The notes: generated from the letters alone by a model not told the origin. A stretch of DNA of 12,272 nt from Schaedlerella sp. (GCA_020024595.1 JAHHTO010000073.1:1-12272), one strand, 5' to 3'; shown: positions 1 to 7,630, counted from the first letter of the stretch. Translations and numbers: made by a program.

Positions 1-816
1 ACATATTCTATCATTTATGTGATCTAAGGCATCCTTATACTCACCATACTGCGGAGATAAAGCTTTCATATTTTTTATAAAAATGTCATTATAACCTTTA
101 TCCTGTAATTCTTTCTGCCATCTTCTCTGTGCAATAAACGCCGGATGATATTTTAATATCCCGCTTTTCATTTTTACACCGGTTAGTACATTTTTCTTTA
201 ATACTTCGTAATCACTATCGCTCATATCCCGATAATAGGAAATCATTTCTTCAGCTGTTTTTTGATTTTTATTAATTCCGGCTGAAAACTTCATGCCTGC
301 CTTCATAAAAAACGGTGTCTTAATTGTTGTTTCGTCACAATACTTCAACAAATTTTTTAACGCCTGTCTTTGTTCCTCTGTTTTTATTCCCTCTTTTAAA
401 AAAGGTCTGAAATGATTTTTAAAATAATCATTCCATTCTCCCGGGATCAAAGATTCAATCGCATTCTCAATTGTCTGATAATCTAAAATTTCATCAGCTT
501 TACTTACATCCTCATTTTCAATAAATGCTTTTAATGCTATAATTTCAGAATCACGCAATTGTTTTTCATCCATTTTTTTCTCATACACATTAAGCAATAT
601 ACTCTTGTCATTTGTTTTTAATATATTCCGTATATCATCGATTCCTATCCCCAGTTTTCGATAGACAGAGATCTTTTTTAAATTTTCAACATCCTTCTCT
701 GTGTAATTTCGATAACCATTTTCATCTTTTCTTATCGCAATCAACTGCTTTTCTTCATAATATTTTATTGCACGCTTTGTCATACCGACCTTCTCTGAAA
801 TTTCATTTATTAGCAT
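1..816 (-). CDS. MerR-family transcriptional regulator (3' end outside window)
   Basis: The reading frame is open for 272 codons from the ATG at 816-814 to the window edge with no stop, so the C-terminus is missing. Residues 1-70 form a typical MerR winged helix-turn-helix: INEISEKVGMTKRAIKYYEE is the HTH with the usual YYEE turn, and GYRNYTEKDV is the wing. Residues about 75-105 look like the dimerising helix. Residues from about 110 on (including SLIPGEWNDYFKNHF) are a long, polar effector-like domain that I do not recognise. It is not an obvious GyrI-like or B12-binding domain. The start is supported by GAGGAGG seven bases upstream. A MerR-type promoter lies just in front, so the protein probably regulates its own gene. 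The ligand is unknown. The family call is firm; the function of the C-terminal half is open. Confidence 0.9.
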   Translation of the reverse strand, partial: MLINEISEKVGMTKRAIKYYEEKQLIAIRKDENGYRNYTEKDVENLKKISVYRKLGIGIDDIRNILKTNDKSILLNVYEKKMDEKQLRDSEIIALKAFIENEDVSKADEILDYQTIENAIESLIPGEWNDYFKNHFRPFLKEGIKTEEQRQALKNLLKYCDETTIKTPFFMKAGMKFSAGINKNQKTAEEMISYYRDMSDSDYEVLKKNVLTGVKMKSGILKYHPAFIAQRRWQKELQDKGYNDIFIKNMKALSPQYGEYKDALDHINDRIC

Positions 817-847
817 TTAAGTGCCTCCTCACATAATTGATAATAAC

Positions 848-878
848 AATATAAGGTTGTACGCAAGGTACAGGTCAA
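848..878 (-). promoter_or_regulatory. MerR-type promoter with 19-bp spacer and central dyad
   Basis: On the minus strand a -35 TTGACC (878-873) and a -10 TATATT (853-848) are separated by 19 bp instead of the usual 17. This over-long spacing is the hallmark of promoters activated by MerR proteins, which untwist the DNA. The spacer holds a perfect dyad, TGTAC-5 nt-GTACA (858-872), centred between the two elements as MerR operators are. Transcription would start near 841, giving a leader of about 25 nt with the ribosome site at 821-830. The arrangement suggests that the MerR gene controls its own expression. Motifs and spacing are seen directly; the regulator assignment is inferred. Confidence 0.75.
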
Positions 879-1121
879 TATATGATTCCAAATTTATTTA
901 TAAAATTCACTTTTTATAGAAGATACCACCAGATAAATCAGAGCAATAGTAATCCGATTCAATTAAGATTTTTTCTAATTATACCATGTTTTATTATCAT
1001 CTTTAAATCATTTCTTTTGTATTTCATAACTCTAATACGTCTTTAATACTTAGAGTGGGGACTCCTTTCTACGAAAAGTGATTTGCAGAAAGAGAGCTAT
1101 ACAATTAAAATTTCGTGTAAC

Positions 1122-1154
1122 AAAAAAGAGAGGCCACATATAGCAGCCTCTCAT
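1122..1154 (-). terminator. rho-independent terminator of the adhE-kinase operon
   Basis: Reading the minus strand, GAGAGGC (1152-1146) and GCCTCTC (1134-1128) form a perfect 7-bp stem around an 11-nt loop. Six T residues follow directly (1127-1122). It starts about 18 bases after the stop codon of the kinase gene and points the same way, so it ends that transcript before the MerR region. Confidence 0.9.
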
Positions 1155-1170
1155 CTACATAGAAAATAGT

Positions 1171-1929
1171 CTATTGAAAATCAATAATATCGATCCATCT
1201 CATAAGGAATTCTTTTTGTTCCGGAATCTGTCTTGCAAGCTGTTCTGCTGCCACTACAGGCATCCATTTCTGAACATACTGCATTGCAGTATCGCTTTTT
1301 TTGCAATAGAGCTTAAGATAACAATCTGCCTTTGTCTGATCTTCCAGTGCAAACTTCAGATAAGTGGAAGCTGCATCTCCGCCGGCATTTCCCTGTGTTG
1401 CATGTGCCCAGTCAACAATTGTCATTGTTCCGTCCGAAGAGACGATCACATTTTCCGGCATAAAATCTCCGTGGCAGAGTTTTGTATGATCTGGTGCTGA
1501 ATCAAGTCTTGTACACAATTCATAACGTGTTGTTGCGTCGATCGTATCTTTTAATGTTCCGATCTTACGAGCCAGTTTCTCTTTCTGGAAATTAAGAAGC
1601 GGTACCTTTTTACTGTGCATTTCAATCTGCAGATTTACAAATTTTTCCATGTATTCTTCTAATCTGTCCGGATGTTGTTCCATTAACTCTTTTAATGTAG
1701 TTCCTTCCACATATCTGACAGCAAGTGCCCAGTTTCCTTCTACCAATCCAACTTCGAGGATTTCAGGAATGTTAAGACCACTCTCTTCTACTCTTGCATG
1801 ACACAATGCTTCATTAAATACATTTGCCTTACCATGCTCTTCTGAAAATACTTTTACAATACGGTCTCCATCTTTATATACAGTCTTATACGGACGAGTA
1901 ACGATTATATTTTTTTCTGATAATTCCAT
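1171..1929 (-). CDS. APH/choline-kinase-like phosphotransferase
   Basis: A 252-residue protein with the fold signatures of the aminoglycoside phosphotransferase/choline kinase superfamily. The catalytic loop is CHGDFMPENVI at about 152-162, with H153, the catalytic-base D155 and N160. The metal-binding Asp is D173 in IVDWAHA. A likely ATP-contacting lysine is K26 in DRIVKVF. It resembles the small soluble Firmicute kinases grouped as TIGR02172, whose substrate I do not know. Nothing here points to antibiotic resistance specifically; a small-molecule or lipid-precursor alcohol is equally possible. The start follows a GGGAGAGGAAGG ribosome site. The gene lies 29 bases after adhE on the same strand with no terminator between and one after it, so it is probably the second cistron of the adhE operon. 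The family is confident; the substrate is unknown. Confidence 0.85.
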   Translation of the reverse strand: MELSEKNIIVTRPYKTVYKDGDRIVKVFSEEHGKANVFNEALCHARVEESGLNIPEILEVGLVEGNWALAVRYVEGTTLKELMEQHPDRLEEYMEKFVNLQIEMHSKKVPLLNFQKEKLARKIGTLKDTIDATTRYELCTRLDSAPDHTKLCHGDFMPENVIVSSDGTMTIVDWAHATQGNAGGDAASTYLKFALEDQTKADCYLKLYCKKSDTAMQYVQKWMPVVAAEQLARQIPEQKEFLMRWIDIIDFQ

Positions 1930-1958
1930 TATGATACCTTCCTCTCCCTTTAAATTTC

Positions 1959-4565
1959 TTATCTATAATATGCTTTCATATAGATTTCTTTCAGTTCTGA
2001 TATCAGCGGGTATCTTGGGTTCGCACCTGTACACTGATCATTGAATGCCTGCTCTGTCATATCATCAAGTGTGTCAAGGAAATATTTTTCATCAACATTA
2101 TAATCTCTGATAGATGGTTTAATCTCTATGATCTTCATAAGTTCTTCCAGTTTCTTCAAGAGTTTTTCAAATACTTCCTGATCATCTTTTCCTGTTAATC
2201 CCACAAATCGTCCGATCTCTGCGTAACGTGCAAGTGTGTGAGGATACTGATACTGTGGAAATGTTCCCATTTTTGTCGGTACTTCTGCACTGTTGTATCT
2301 CATAACATCGAGAAGCACAAGTGCGTTTGCAATACCATGCGGAATATGGTGGAAAGCCCCCAGCTTATGAGCAAGAGAATGATTTACTCCAAGAAAAGCG
2401 TTTGCAAAAGCCATACCTGCCATGCATGATGCATTTGCCATATGATCTCTTGCTTCTACATCATTTCCATTTTTATATGCACGTGGAAGATAGTCAAATA
2501 CAAGTTTGATTGCTTTTAGTGCAAGACTATCTGTATAGTCTGATGCGAGTACTGATACGTAGGCTTCAATTGCATGTGTCATAACATCGATACCTGATGC
2601 ACATGTCAGTCCTTTTGGTGCTGTCATCATATTGTCTGTATCAACAATTGCCATATTCGGCATAAGCTCATAATCTGCGAGTGGCCATTTTACGCCTGTA
2701 TCCTGGTCTGTAATAATGGCAAATGGTGTAACCTCTGATCCTGTACCCGATGATGTAGGAATTGCGATGAAGTATGCTTTTTTACCCATCTTAGGGAATG
2801 TGTAGATTCGTTTTCTGATATCCATAAAGTCCATGGACATATCTTCAAAATCTGCATCAGGATTTTCGTAAAGAACCCACATAATCTTGCCTGCATCCAT
2901 TGCAGAACCACCGCCAAGTGCGATAATACAGTCTGGTTCAAATGCCTGCATTGCTTTAGCTCCCGCTCTTGCTGATGCTAAAGATGGATCCGGCTCGACA
3001 TCTGCAAAACACATGTGGACAATCCCCATCTGATCCAATTTATCTTCAATTGATTTCGTATAACCATTTTTATATAAGAATGAATCTGTAACGATGAAGC
3101 AACGTTTTTTATTCATGACTGTTCTAAGTTCTTCTAGTGCAACCGGTGTACATCCTTTCTTAAAGTAAACCTTTTCAGGTGTTCTCATCCAAAGCATATT
3201 TTCTCTCCTCTGTGCAACTGTCTTAATATTGATAAGATGTTTTACTCCAACGTTTTCTGATACAGAGTTACCGCCCCATGAACCACAGCCCAGTGTAAGA
3301 GATGGTGTAAGTTTAAAGTTATAAAGATCACCGATGCCTCCCTGTGATGATGGTGTATTGATCAGGATACGGCATGTTTTCATTGCTGCTGCATGTTGAT
3401 CCATTTTTTCTGTTTCGCCTGTATTAATATAGAGTGAAGATGTGTGTCCGTATCCGCCATCTGCTACAAGTTTCTCTGCTTTCTCGATTGCCTCATCAAA
3501 TGTTTCTGCCTTATACATTGCAAGCACCGGTGAAAGTTTTTCATGAGCAAATTCTTCGCTGATATCTACAGATTCTACTTCACCGATCAGGATCTTTGTC
3601 TCTTCTGGAACTTTCACTCCCGCCATTTCCGCAATCGTTGCTGCTTTCTGCCCAACGATCTTTGCATTTAACGCACCATTGATAAGAATTGTTTTTCTTA
3701 CTTTTTCAATTTCATCTTTTTTTAAGAAGTAGCATCCTCTGTATGTAAATTCTTTTTTCACTTCTTCGTAAATGCTGCTAAGTACTGTTACTGACTGCTC
3801 AGAAGCACAGATCATTCCATTATCAAATGTTTTAGAATGAATGATAGAGTTTACTGCAAGACGGATATCTGCTGTATCATCAATAATGACCGGTGTGTTT
3901 CCGGCACCTACACCAAGTGCAGGTTTTCCTGATGAATATGCTGCCTTTACCATTCCAGGTCCGCCTGTTGCAAGGATAATATCTGCCTCTTTCATCACAA
4001 GATTTGTAAGTTCAATGCTTGGTACATCGATCCATCCGATGATCCCTTCCGGCGCTCCTGCTTTTACTGCTGCTTCAAGAACTACTTTTGCAGCTTCAAT
4101 GGTACAATTTTTAGCACGTGGGTGAGGGCTGATAATAATCGCATTTCTTGTTTTTAATGCAATCAGTGTTTTAAAAATTGCTGTTGATGTCGGGTTTGTT
4201 GTAGGAATAACTGCGGCTACAAGTCCGATAGGCTCTGCAATCTTCTTAATTCCATACACGGTGTCTTCTTCAATCACACCACATGTTTTCGTGTTACGAT
4301 ATGCATTGTAGATATACTCTGCAGCATAGTGATTTTTAATGACCTTGTCTTCTACAATTCCCATTCCTGTCTCTTCAACAGCCATCTTCGCAAGCGGAAT
4401 ACGCATTTTATCCGCAGCTGTTGCGGCAGCTTTAAAAATTTTGTCTACTTCTTCCTGACTGAATCCTGCAAAAATTCTCTGTGCTTCTTTCATTGCACTA
4501 ATCTTTGCTTCTAAAGCTTCCGGATTATCGATGATAATCTGAATAGTTTCTGCATTATTTGCCAT
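1959..4565 (-). CDS. adhE: bifunctional acetaldehyde-CoA/alcohol dehydrogenase AdhE
   Basis: An 868-residue, full-length fermentative enzyme that reduces acetyl-CoA to acetaldehyde and then to ethanol, oxidising two NADH. Residues 1 to about 440 are the CoA-acylating aldehyde dehydrogenase half, with a cofactor-binding stretch ALGVGAGNTPVIID (216-229) and catalytic Cys253 in FDNGMICASEQS. Residues of about 455-868 are the iron-dependent alcohol dehydrogenase half. They carry the NAD-binding GGGSAMDAGK (551-560), GSGTGSEVTPF (607-616 region) and a complete iron-ligand set D660, H664, H729 and H743. Both active sites look intact. AdhE proteins of this length usually assemble into helical spirosomes. 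The start has AGGAGG eight bases upstream. The gene is first in an operon with the kinase and sits behind a strong promoter with three Rex-like sites. Confidence 0.98.
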   Translation of the reverse strand: MANNAETIQIIIDNPEALEAKISAMKEAQRIFAGFSQEEVDKIFKAAATAADKMRIPLAKMAVEETGMGIVEDKVIKNHYAAEYIYNAYRNTKTCGVIEEDTVYGIKKIAEPIGLVAAVIPTTNPTSTAIFKTLIALKTRNAIIISPHPRAKNCTIEAAKVVLEAAVKAGAPEGIIGWIDVPSIELTNLVMKEADIILATGGPGMVKAAYSSGKPALGVGAGNTPVIIDDTADIRLAVNSIIHSKTFDNGMICASEQSVTVLSSIYEEVKKEFTYRGCYFLKKDEIEKVRKTILINGALNAKIVGQKAATIAEMAGVKVPEETKILIGEVESVDISEEFAHEKLSPVLAMYKAETFDEAIEKAEKLVADGGYGHTSSLYINTGETEKMDQHAAAMKTCRILINTPSSQGGIGDLYNFKLTPSLTLGCGSWGGNSVSENVGVKHLINIKTVAQRRENMLWMRTPEKVYFKKGCTPVALEELRTVMNKKRCFIVTDSFLYKNGYTKSIEDKLDQMGIVHMCFADVEPDPSLASARAGAKAMQAFEPDCIIALGGGSAMDAGKIMWVLYENPDADFEDMSMDFMDIRKRIYTFPKMGKKAYFIAIPTSSGTGSEVTPFAIITDQDTGVKWPLADYELMPNMAIVDTDNMMTAPKGLTCASGIDVMTHAIEAYVSVLASDYTDSLALKAIKLVFDYLPRAYKNGNDVEARDHMANASCMAGMAFANAFLGVNHSLAHKLGAFHHIPHGIANALVLLDVMRYNSAEVPTKMGTFPQYQYPHTLARYAEIGRFVGLTGKDDQEVFEKLLKKLEELMKIIEIKPSIRDYNVDEKYFLDTLDDMTEQAFNDQCTGANPRYPLISELKEIYMKAYYR

Positions 4566-4588
4566 AATGGAATCCTCCTGTGTATTAT

Positions 4589-4606
4589 TTGTTAAATATT
4601 TATCAA
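4589..4606 (-). promoter_or_regulatory. Rex-like operator, site 1 (downstream of adhE start point)
   Basis: TTGTTAAATATTTATCAA matches the known Rex consensus TTGTTAA-N4-TTAACAA with one mismatch. Rex is the redox-sensing repressor that leaves DNA when NADH/NAD+ rises, and adhE is one of its classical targets in Firmicutes. The site lies between the predicted transcription start (near 4614) and the adhE ribosome site, at about +8 to +25. A repressor bound there would block early elongation or promoter clearance. Confidence 0.75.
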
Positions 4607-4620
4607 TCTTTCTATCTTGA

Positions 4621-4649
4621 ATTATACTTGTTCGTTAATTATTTGTCAA
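4621..4649 (-). promoter_or_regulatory. sigma-A promoter of adhE
   Basis: The minus strand shows a consensus -35 TTGACA (4649-4644) and a consensus -10 TATAAT (4626-4621), separated by exactly 17 bp. Both hexamers are perfect, predicting a very strong promoter that would need repression. The start point should be near 4614, giving a leader of about 49 nt. Three Rex-like sites lie over, before and after it. Confidence 0.9.
4632..4649 (-). promoter_or_regulatory. Rex-like operator, site 2 (on the adhE promoter)
   Basis: TCGTTAATTATTTGTCAA fits the 18-bp Rex pattern with one mismatch in the left half and two in the right. It covers the whole -35 box and most of the promoter spacer, so occupancy would exclude RNA polymerase. 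It is weaker than site 1 taken alone. Its position and the two neighbouring sites of the same length raise the odds that it is real. Confidence 0.55.
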
Positions 4650-4656
4650 TTACTAT

Positions 4657-4674
4657 TTGATATTTTTTTAACAA
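4657..4674 (-). promoter_or_regulatory. Rex-like operator, site 3 (upstream of adhE promoter)
   Basis: TTGATATTTTTTTAACAA has a perfect right half-site (TTAACAA) and two mismatches in the left half, with the right 4-base spacing. It lies just upstream of the -35 box. In DNA this AT-rich a match of this quality can occur by chance, so it is the least certain in function. It may support cooperative binding with site 2, whose centre is 25 bp away. Confidence 0.45.
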
Positions 4675-4784
4675 AAATGATAAAAAATCTAAATTTACAT
4701 TTTTCCACGATACAGACAACTGTCCCATGTACGATAAGAAACACACAGAATAGCGGAATGGCTGTCAGAAACATCTTAATTGGA

Positions 4785-6275
4785 CTAAGTATAAAAAATG
4801 CTTCTTATATGAGTCTGGTCAAAAAAACTTGATAATTTTTCTTCGGTTTCTTCGTTCCACCCATCGCACCATTTTACTGTGCCATTTTCGATAAAAAGAA
4901 AGTAATCACAACATCTTTCGATCAATTCAGGATCATGGGTAATAATAAAAAGCGTTTTCCCCATATCCTGCAGCTTTGCTAAGACATCTGCAACCTCTTC
5001 CATATGACGAAAATCCAATCCGCTGGTGGGTTCATCAAAAATCATAATTTCTCGCCCGGAAGCTACAGCACCGGCGATAGCAACCCGTTGCTGTTGGCCT
5101 CCGGATAAAGACATCGGATGTCGTTCACTCCATGTATCGAGATTCAAATTTTTTAGAATTTCTTCAGCAATAGATTGACTCTCTTCGTTGTCATCCATAC
5201 TAAGCAACACTTCATCCAGAACATCTTCTGTAAATAACTGGTGGCTTGGATTTTGCATAACCATATAGCACAAATTTAATCTCTTTTTACCCGTATATGA
5301 TTTTCCATTAATCAGGACTTCACCAGAAGCCTTTTTCTCCAACCCACACAAACAACGAGCCAGTGTTGTTTTTCCGGCGCCATTGCTGCCAATAATACCA
5401 ACTATGCTACCTTTAGGAATGGAAATTTGATCAATCTGCAATGCCGTCCGCTTTCCATAGGAAAAACAATAATTTGACAGAACAATCTGTTCATCCGTCA
5501 TTCCCTTAGTTGACCGGTGATTTTGAAATGTAATCGGTGTAAGCGAACGGAGTCCCATACGTGAGAGTTCTTCCTTTGGGATCTTCTGAAATTCCTCTAA
5601 TGATAAATCTTTTGTAATTTTCCCATTTTGCATATACAAAACTCGATCCGCCAAATCCATCAGATAACTCAGTCTGTGTTCTGATATAATAATTGTTTTC
5701 CCCTGGTCTTTCCAGATCCGGATCACTTCCCCGAGTTCCCGAATTGATTTAAGATCCAGGTTGGAGGACGGTTCATCCAAGACCAAAACATCAGGGTTTA
5801 ACATGGCAACAGAAGCACATGCGATTTTCTGCTTTTCGCCTCCTGACAAGGCAAAAATACTTCGGTTCATCAAAGATTCGATATGAAATTCCGAAACGAT
5901 TTGTTCCATCCGCTCTTTTATCTTTTCTTCCGGCCATCCAAGATTTTCGCAGCCAAATGCCAATTCCGAATTTGTATCCACTGCAAAAAACTGACTTCTT
6001 GGATTCTGGAATACAGAACCCACGATAGGAGCGATTTCATAAAGTGCTTTTTCAGAAATCTTTTCTCCATCTACTGACACGATTCCGGTGAGGTTCCCCT
6101 CGTAATAATTGGGAATAAGGCCGTTGATAAGTCTTGTAAGTGTTGTTTTACCACATCCGGATTCCCCGCATATAAGAACGACCTGTCCCTTTAGAATCGA
6201 CAAAGTAATATTGTTGATTTGTCCCACTAAAGATGAGCCATCGTATGAAAATGAAACATTGCTAAATTCTAGCAT
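4785..6275 (-). CDS. ECF transporter ATPase with two fused ABC domains
   Basis: A 496-residue protein made of two cobalt/ECF-type ABC ATPase domains in one chain; many ECF systems use two separate proteins of about 280 residues. Domain 1 has Walker A GESGCGKT (37-44), Q90, signature LSGGE (143-147), Walker B D167/E168 and switch H200. Domain 2 has Walker A GSNGAGKT (296-303), Q341, LSGGQ (390-394), D414/E415 and H447. Both sites look competent. It would power the EcfT/S-component pair encoded just upstream. The start follows AAGGAGG and lies 15 bases after the ecfT stop. It is the last gene of the operon, ending with TAG at 4787-4785, and no strong terminator follows. No signal peptide; it is a cytoplasmic face subunit. 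Confidence 0.93.
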   Translation of the reverse strand: MLEFSNVSFSYDGSSLVGQINNITLSILKGQVVLICGESGCGKTTLTRLINGLIPNYYEGNLTGIVSVDGEKISEKALYEIAPIVGSVFQNPRSQFFAVDTNSELAFGCENLGWPEEKIKERMEQIVSEFHIESLMNRSIFALSGGEKQKIACASVAMLNPDVLVLDEPSSNLDLKSIRELGEVIRIWKDQGKTIIISEHRLSYLMDLADRVLYMQNGKITKDLSLEEFQKIPKEELSRMGLRSLTPITFQNHRSTKGMTDEQIVLSNYCFSYGKRTALQIDQISIPKGSIVGIIGSNGAGKTTLARCLCGLEKKASGEVLINGKSYTGKKRLNLCYMVMQNPSHQLFTEDVLDEVLLSMDDNEESQSIAEEILKNLNLDTWSERHPMSLSGGQQQRVAIAGAVASGREIMIFDEPTSGLDFRHMEEVADVLAKLQDMGKTLFIITHDPELIERCCDYFLFIENGTVKWCDGWNEETEEKLSSFFDQTHIRSIFYT

Positions 6276-6290
6276 GACAGCACCTCCTTA

Positions 6291-7028
6291 TTAAAATACG
6301 CCTGCTGCTCGAAGAAGATTTAATCCCAGCATCAAAATACAAAACAGGATCAAGAACAAGTCTATCTTATAAAACCCAACTTCACAGATATTCGTTCTCT
6401 TAATTGGTGCTCCCAATCCACGGGTTAATGATGCAGCAGATAATTCCTCGCCGATCTTAACGGAACAGATCATCATAGGAATAAATCGGTATTCCAGCAT
6501 TTTAGAAGTTTTCTTACCACCAAGTCGAATTCCGCGCATTCGCATAGCGTCACCAATATCGTGATATTCTTCCATTACAGTCGGAAAGAAACGAAACATA
6601 ACTGCCAAAGGGATAATGAGTTTCGGCGTTAAATGCATGCGTTCCATTGCTGCAATAAATTCGCTTACCGTTGTGGTGCTAACTGTATAGTATCCCATTA
6701 CAACACCAGGTAATAAACGGCCAAACAATCCACAGAAAAACAGAAGCAAAAATCCGGATTTCCCCATAGATGGCAGAATGAACATTTCACTCAAAAAAAG
6801 TACGGCAAAAAGAGCAGTAAAGCTTAGTGCCTGTTTCCACTTTCCAATGGTAAACAGCAAAAGAAAAGGAATAAGAGCAGTCAGCGGTTTTATGACTATC
6901 ATCATACCGCTGACCTCACCGCCAACTACTAAAATACTAATCGTGATCAGCAAAAACAATTTTGTTCTCGGATCAAGCCGAACCCCTTTACGTTTTATCT
7001 GACTACTTAATACTTCCCAATTCATCAT
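6291..7028 (-). CDS. ecfT: ECF transporter transmembrane subunit EcfT (CbiQ-like)
   Basis: A hydrophobic protein of about 245 residues with several membrane helices. It carries the two EcfT coupling motifs that contact the ATPases: AMRMRG (about 161-166) and SLTRGLG (about 200-206). It is the scaffold joining the S component to the ATPase pair. The frame is open 26 codons further upstream, to an ATG at 7106, but that extension is polar, unlike EcfT N-termini, and lies inside the preceding gene. I place the start at 7028, where ATG overlaps the upstream TGA as ATGA; the next codon is also ATG (7025). There is only a weak Shine-Dalgarno match, so translation is probably coupled to the upstream gene. 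Mature N-terminus reads MMNWEVLSSQ. Confidence 0.9.
   Translation of the reverse strand: MMNWEVLSSQIKRKGVRLDPRTKLFLLITISILVVGGEVSGMMIVIKPLTALIPFLLLFTIGKWKQALSFTALFAVLFLSEMFILPSMGKSGFLLLFFCGLFGRLLPGVVMGYYTVSTTTVSEFIAAMERMHLTPKLIIPLAVMFRFFPTVMEEYHDIGDAMRMRGIRLGGKKTSKMLEYRFIPMMICSVKIGEELSAASLTRGLGAPIKRTNICEVGFYKIDLFLILFCILMLGLNLLRAAGVF
7025..7028 (-). other. ATGA stop/start overlap coupling S component and EcfT
   Basis: The TGA of the Trep_Strep gene (7027-7025) shares bases with the ATG of ecfT (7028-7026). No good ribosome site precedes it (only GCTGGA). Termination-reinitiation would tie the two membrane subunits to matched synthesis. This overlap decides the ecfT start over the longer open frame. 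Confidence 0.75.
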
Positions 7029-7615
7029 GCAATTCCAGCTTTTTTGAAATGCTTTTTCAGGATCTTCTTGCCCAAAATCCCTCCAACAATCCCGCTGATA
7101 AAGCAAAAAATCAGCAGTACAGGAAGCATCCAGTTCGGGTAGAAAGACATATATGTATCGGCATAAGCTTTTCCATATCCCTCAATCACATGCTGATAGT
7201 GGGCCTCACGGGTAATAAATACAGCCAGATAATTTCCGATATACCAAAGGCTAAAGACGCCCGATGCAAGAACACTCTTTTTGGCACCCACATAACTTCC
7301 GGATTTTGCAATGAAATCAGCAATAAGTGCTGCAACAAGACCTGTAATCAGGCAGTAGTATCCCATACCGGTCAACATCATCACAACCCCCATGATGACA
7401 CCCATAATGGTAATCATGCCGAATTTTTTCGTTTTGGTAAGGAAAAGCATAAACGGTATACTACCGGCAATGGGGCAAATGATAGTAAGCAGCGGATGAA
7501 AAATAGGCACCAAACTCAAAAATGACAAAAGTACCGTGATGACCAGATAGATTGCAGAGTAAATCCCCACATTTACCAAATCCTTGGCCTGTAGTTTGTT
7601 TGAATTTTTTTCCAT
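7025..7615 (-). CDS. Trep_Strep-type ECF substrate-binding membrane protein (S component)
   Basis: A 196-residue, strongly hydrophobic protein with about five to six membrane helices and a very basic C-terminal tail, GKKILKKHFKKAGIA (182-196). Length, the N-terminal KDLVNVGIYSAIYLV, the KTKKFGMITIMG loop and the basic tail match what I know of the Trep_Strep family (PF09605/TIGR02185). That family comprises predicted ECF S components of unknown substrate, with many paralogues in treponemes and some in streptococci. It should bind the solute in the membrane and dock on EcfT. The start follows AAAGGAGG nine bases upstream, which overlaps the stop of the preceding gene. No vitamin-type riboswitch precedes the operon, which argues mildly against a classical vitamin substrate. 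The family is fairly sure; the substrate is unknown. Confidence 0.85.
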   Translation of the reverse strand: MEKNSNKLQAKDLVNVGIYSAIYLVITVLLSFLSLVPIFHPLLTIICPIAGSIPFMLFLTKTKKFGMITIMGVIMGVVMMLTGMGYYCLITGLVAALIADFIAKSGSYVGAKKSVLASGVFSLWYIGNYLAVFITREAHYQHVIEGYGKAYADTYMSFYPNWMLPVLLIFCFISGIVGGILGKKILKKHFKKAGIA

Positions 7616-7630
7616 AATAAAGTTCCTCCT

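Larger units (their letters stand above)
817..1170. other. gene-free stretch between MerR gene and kinase gene
   Basis: This 354-base AT-rich gap has no credible coding frame. Its left end carries the MerR-gene ribosome site and promoter (821-878). Its right end carries the terminator of the kinase/adhE operon (1122-1154). Between them, 880-1020 shows nothing recognisable. At 1029-1096 there are three small dyads: ACTCTAA/TTAGAGT (1029-1035 with 1050-1056), GAGT/ACTC (1053-1056 with 1061-1064), and CTTTCT/AGAAAG (1065-1070 with 1087-1092). They have no T-run and no obvious owner. Confidence 0.6.

Noticed and set aside
1171..1929. Aminoglycoside resistance gene
   Set aside because: The superfamily motifs are present, but the wider family is mostly non-resistance kinases; the operon link with adhE and the lack of mobile-element context give no support for resistance.
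4617..4832. Small plus-strand open frame (71 codons) over the adhE promoter region
   Set aside because: It runs antisense through the adhE promoter and the end of the ATPase gene, lacks a ribosome site and gives a low-complexity peptide; the regulatory reading of this DNA is much stronger.
7029..7106. Upstream extension of EcfT to the ATG at 7106
   Set aside because: The extra 26 residues are polar, unlike EcfT N-termini, and overlap the S-component gene; the ATGA overlap at 7028 gives a normal-length protein.
6962..7525. Plus-strand open frame of 187 codons
   Set aside because: It is the antisense shadow of the S-component and EcfT genes, rich in His, Asn and Lys, with no ribosome site and no recognisable domain.
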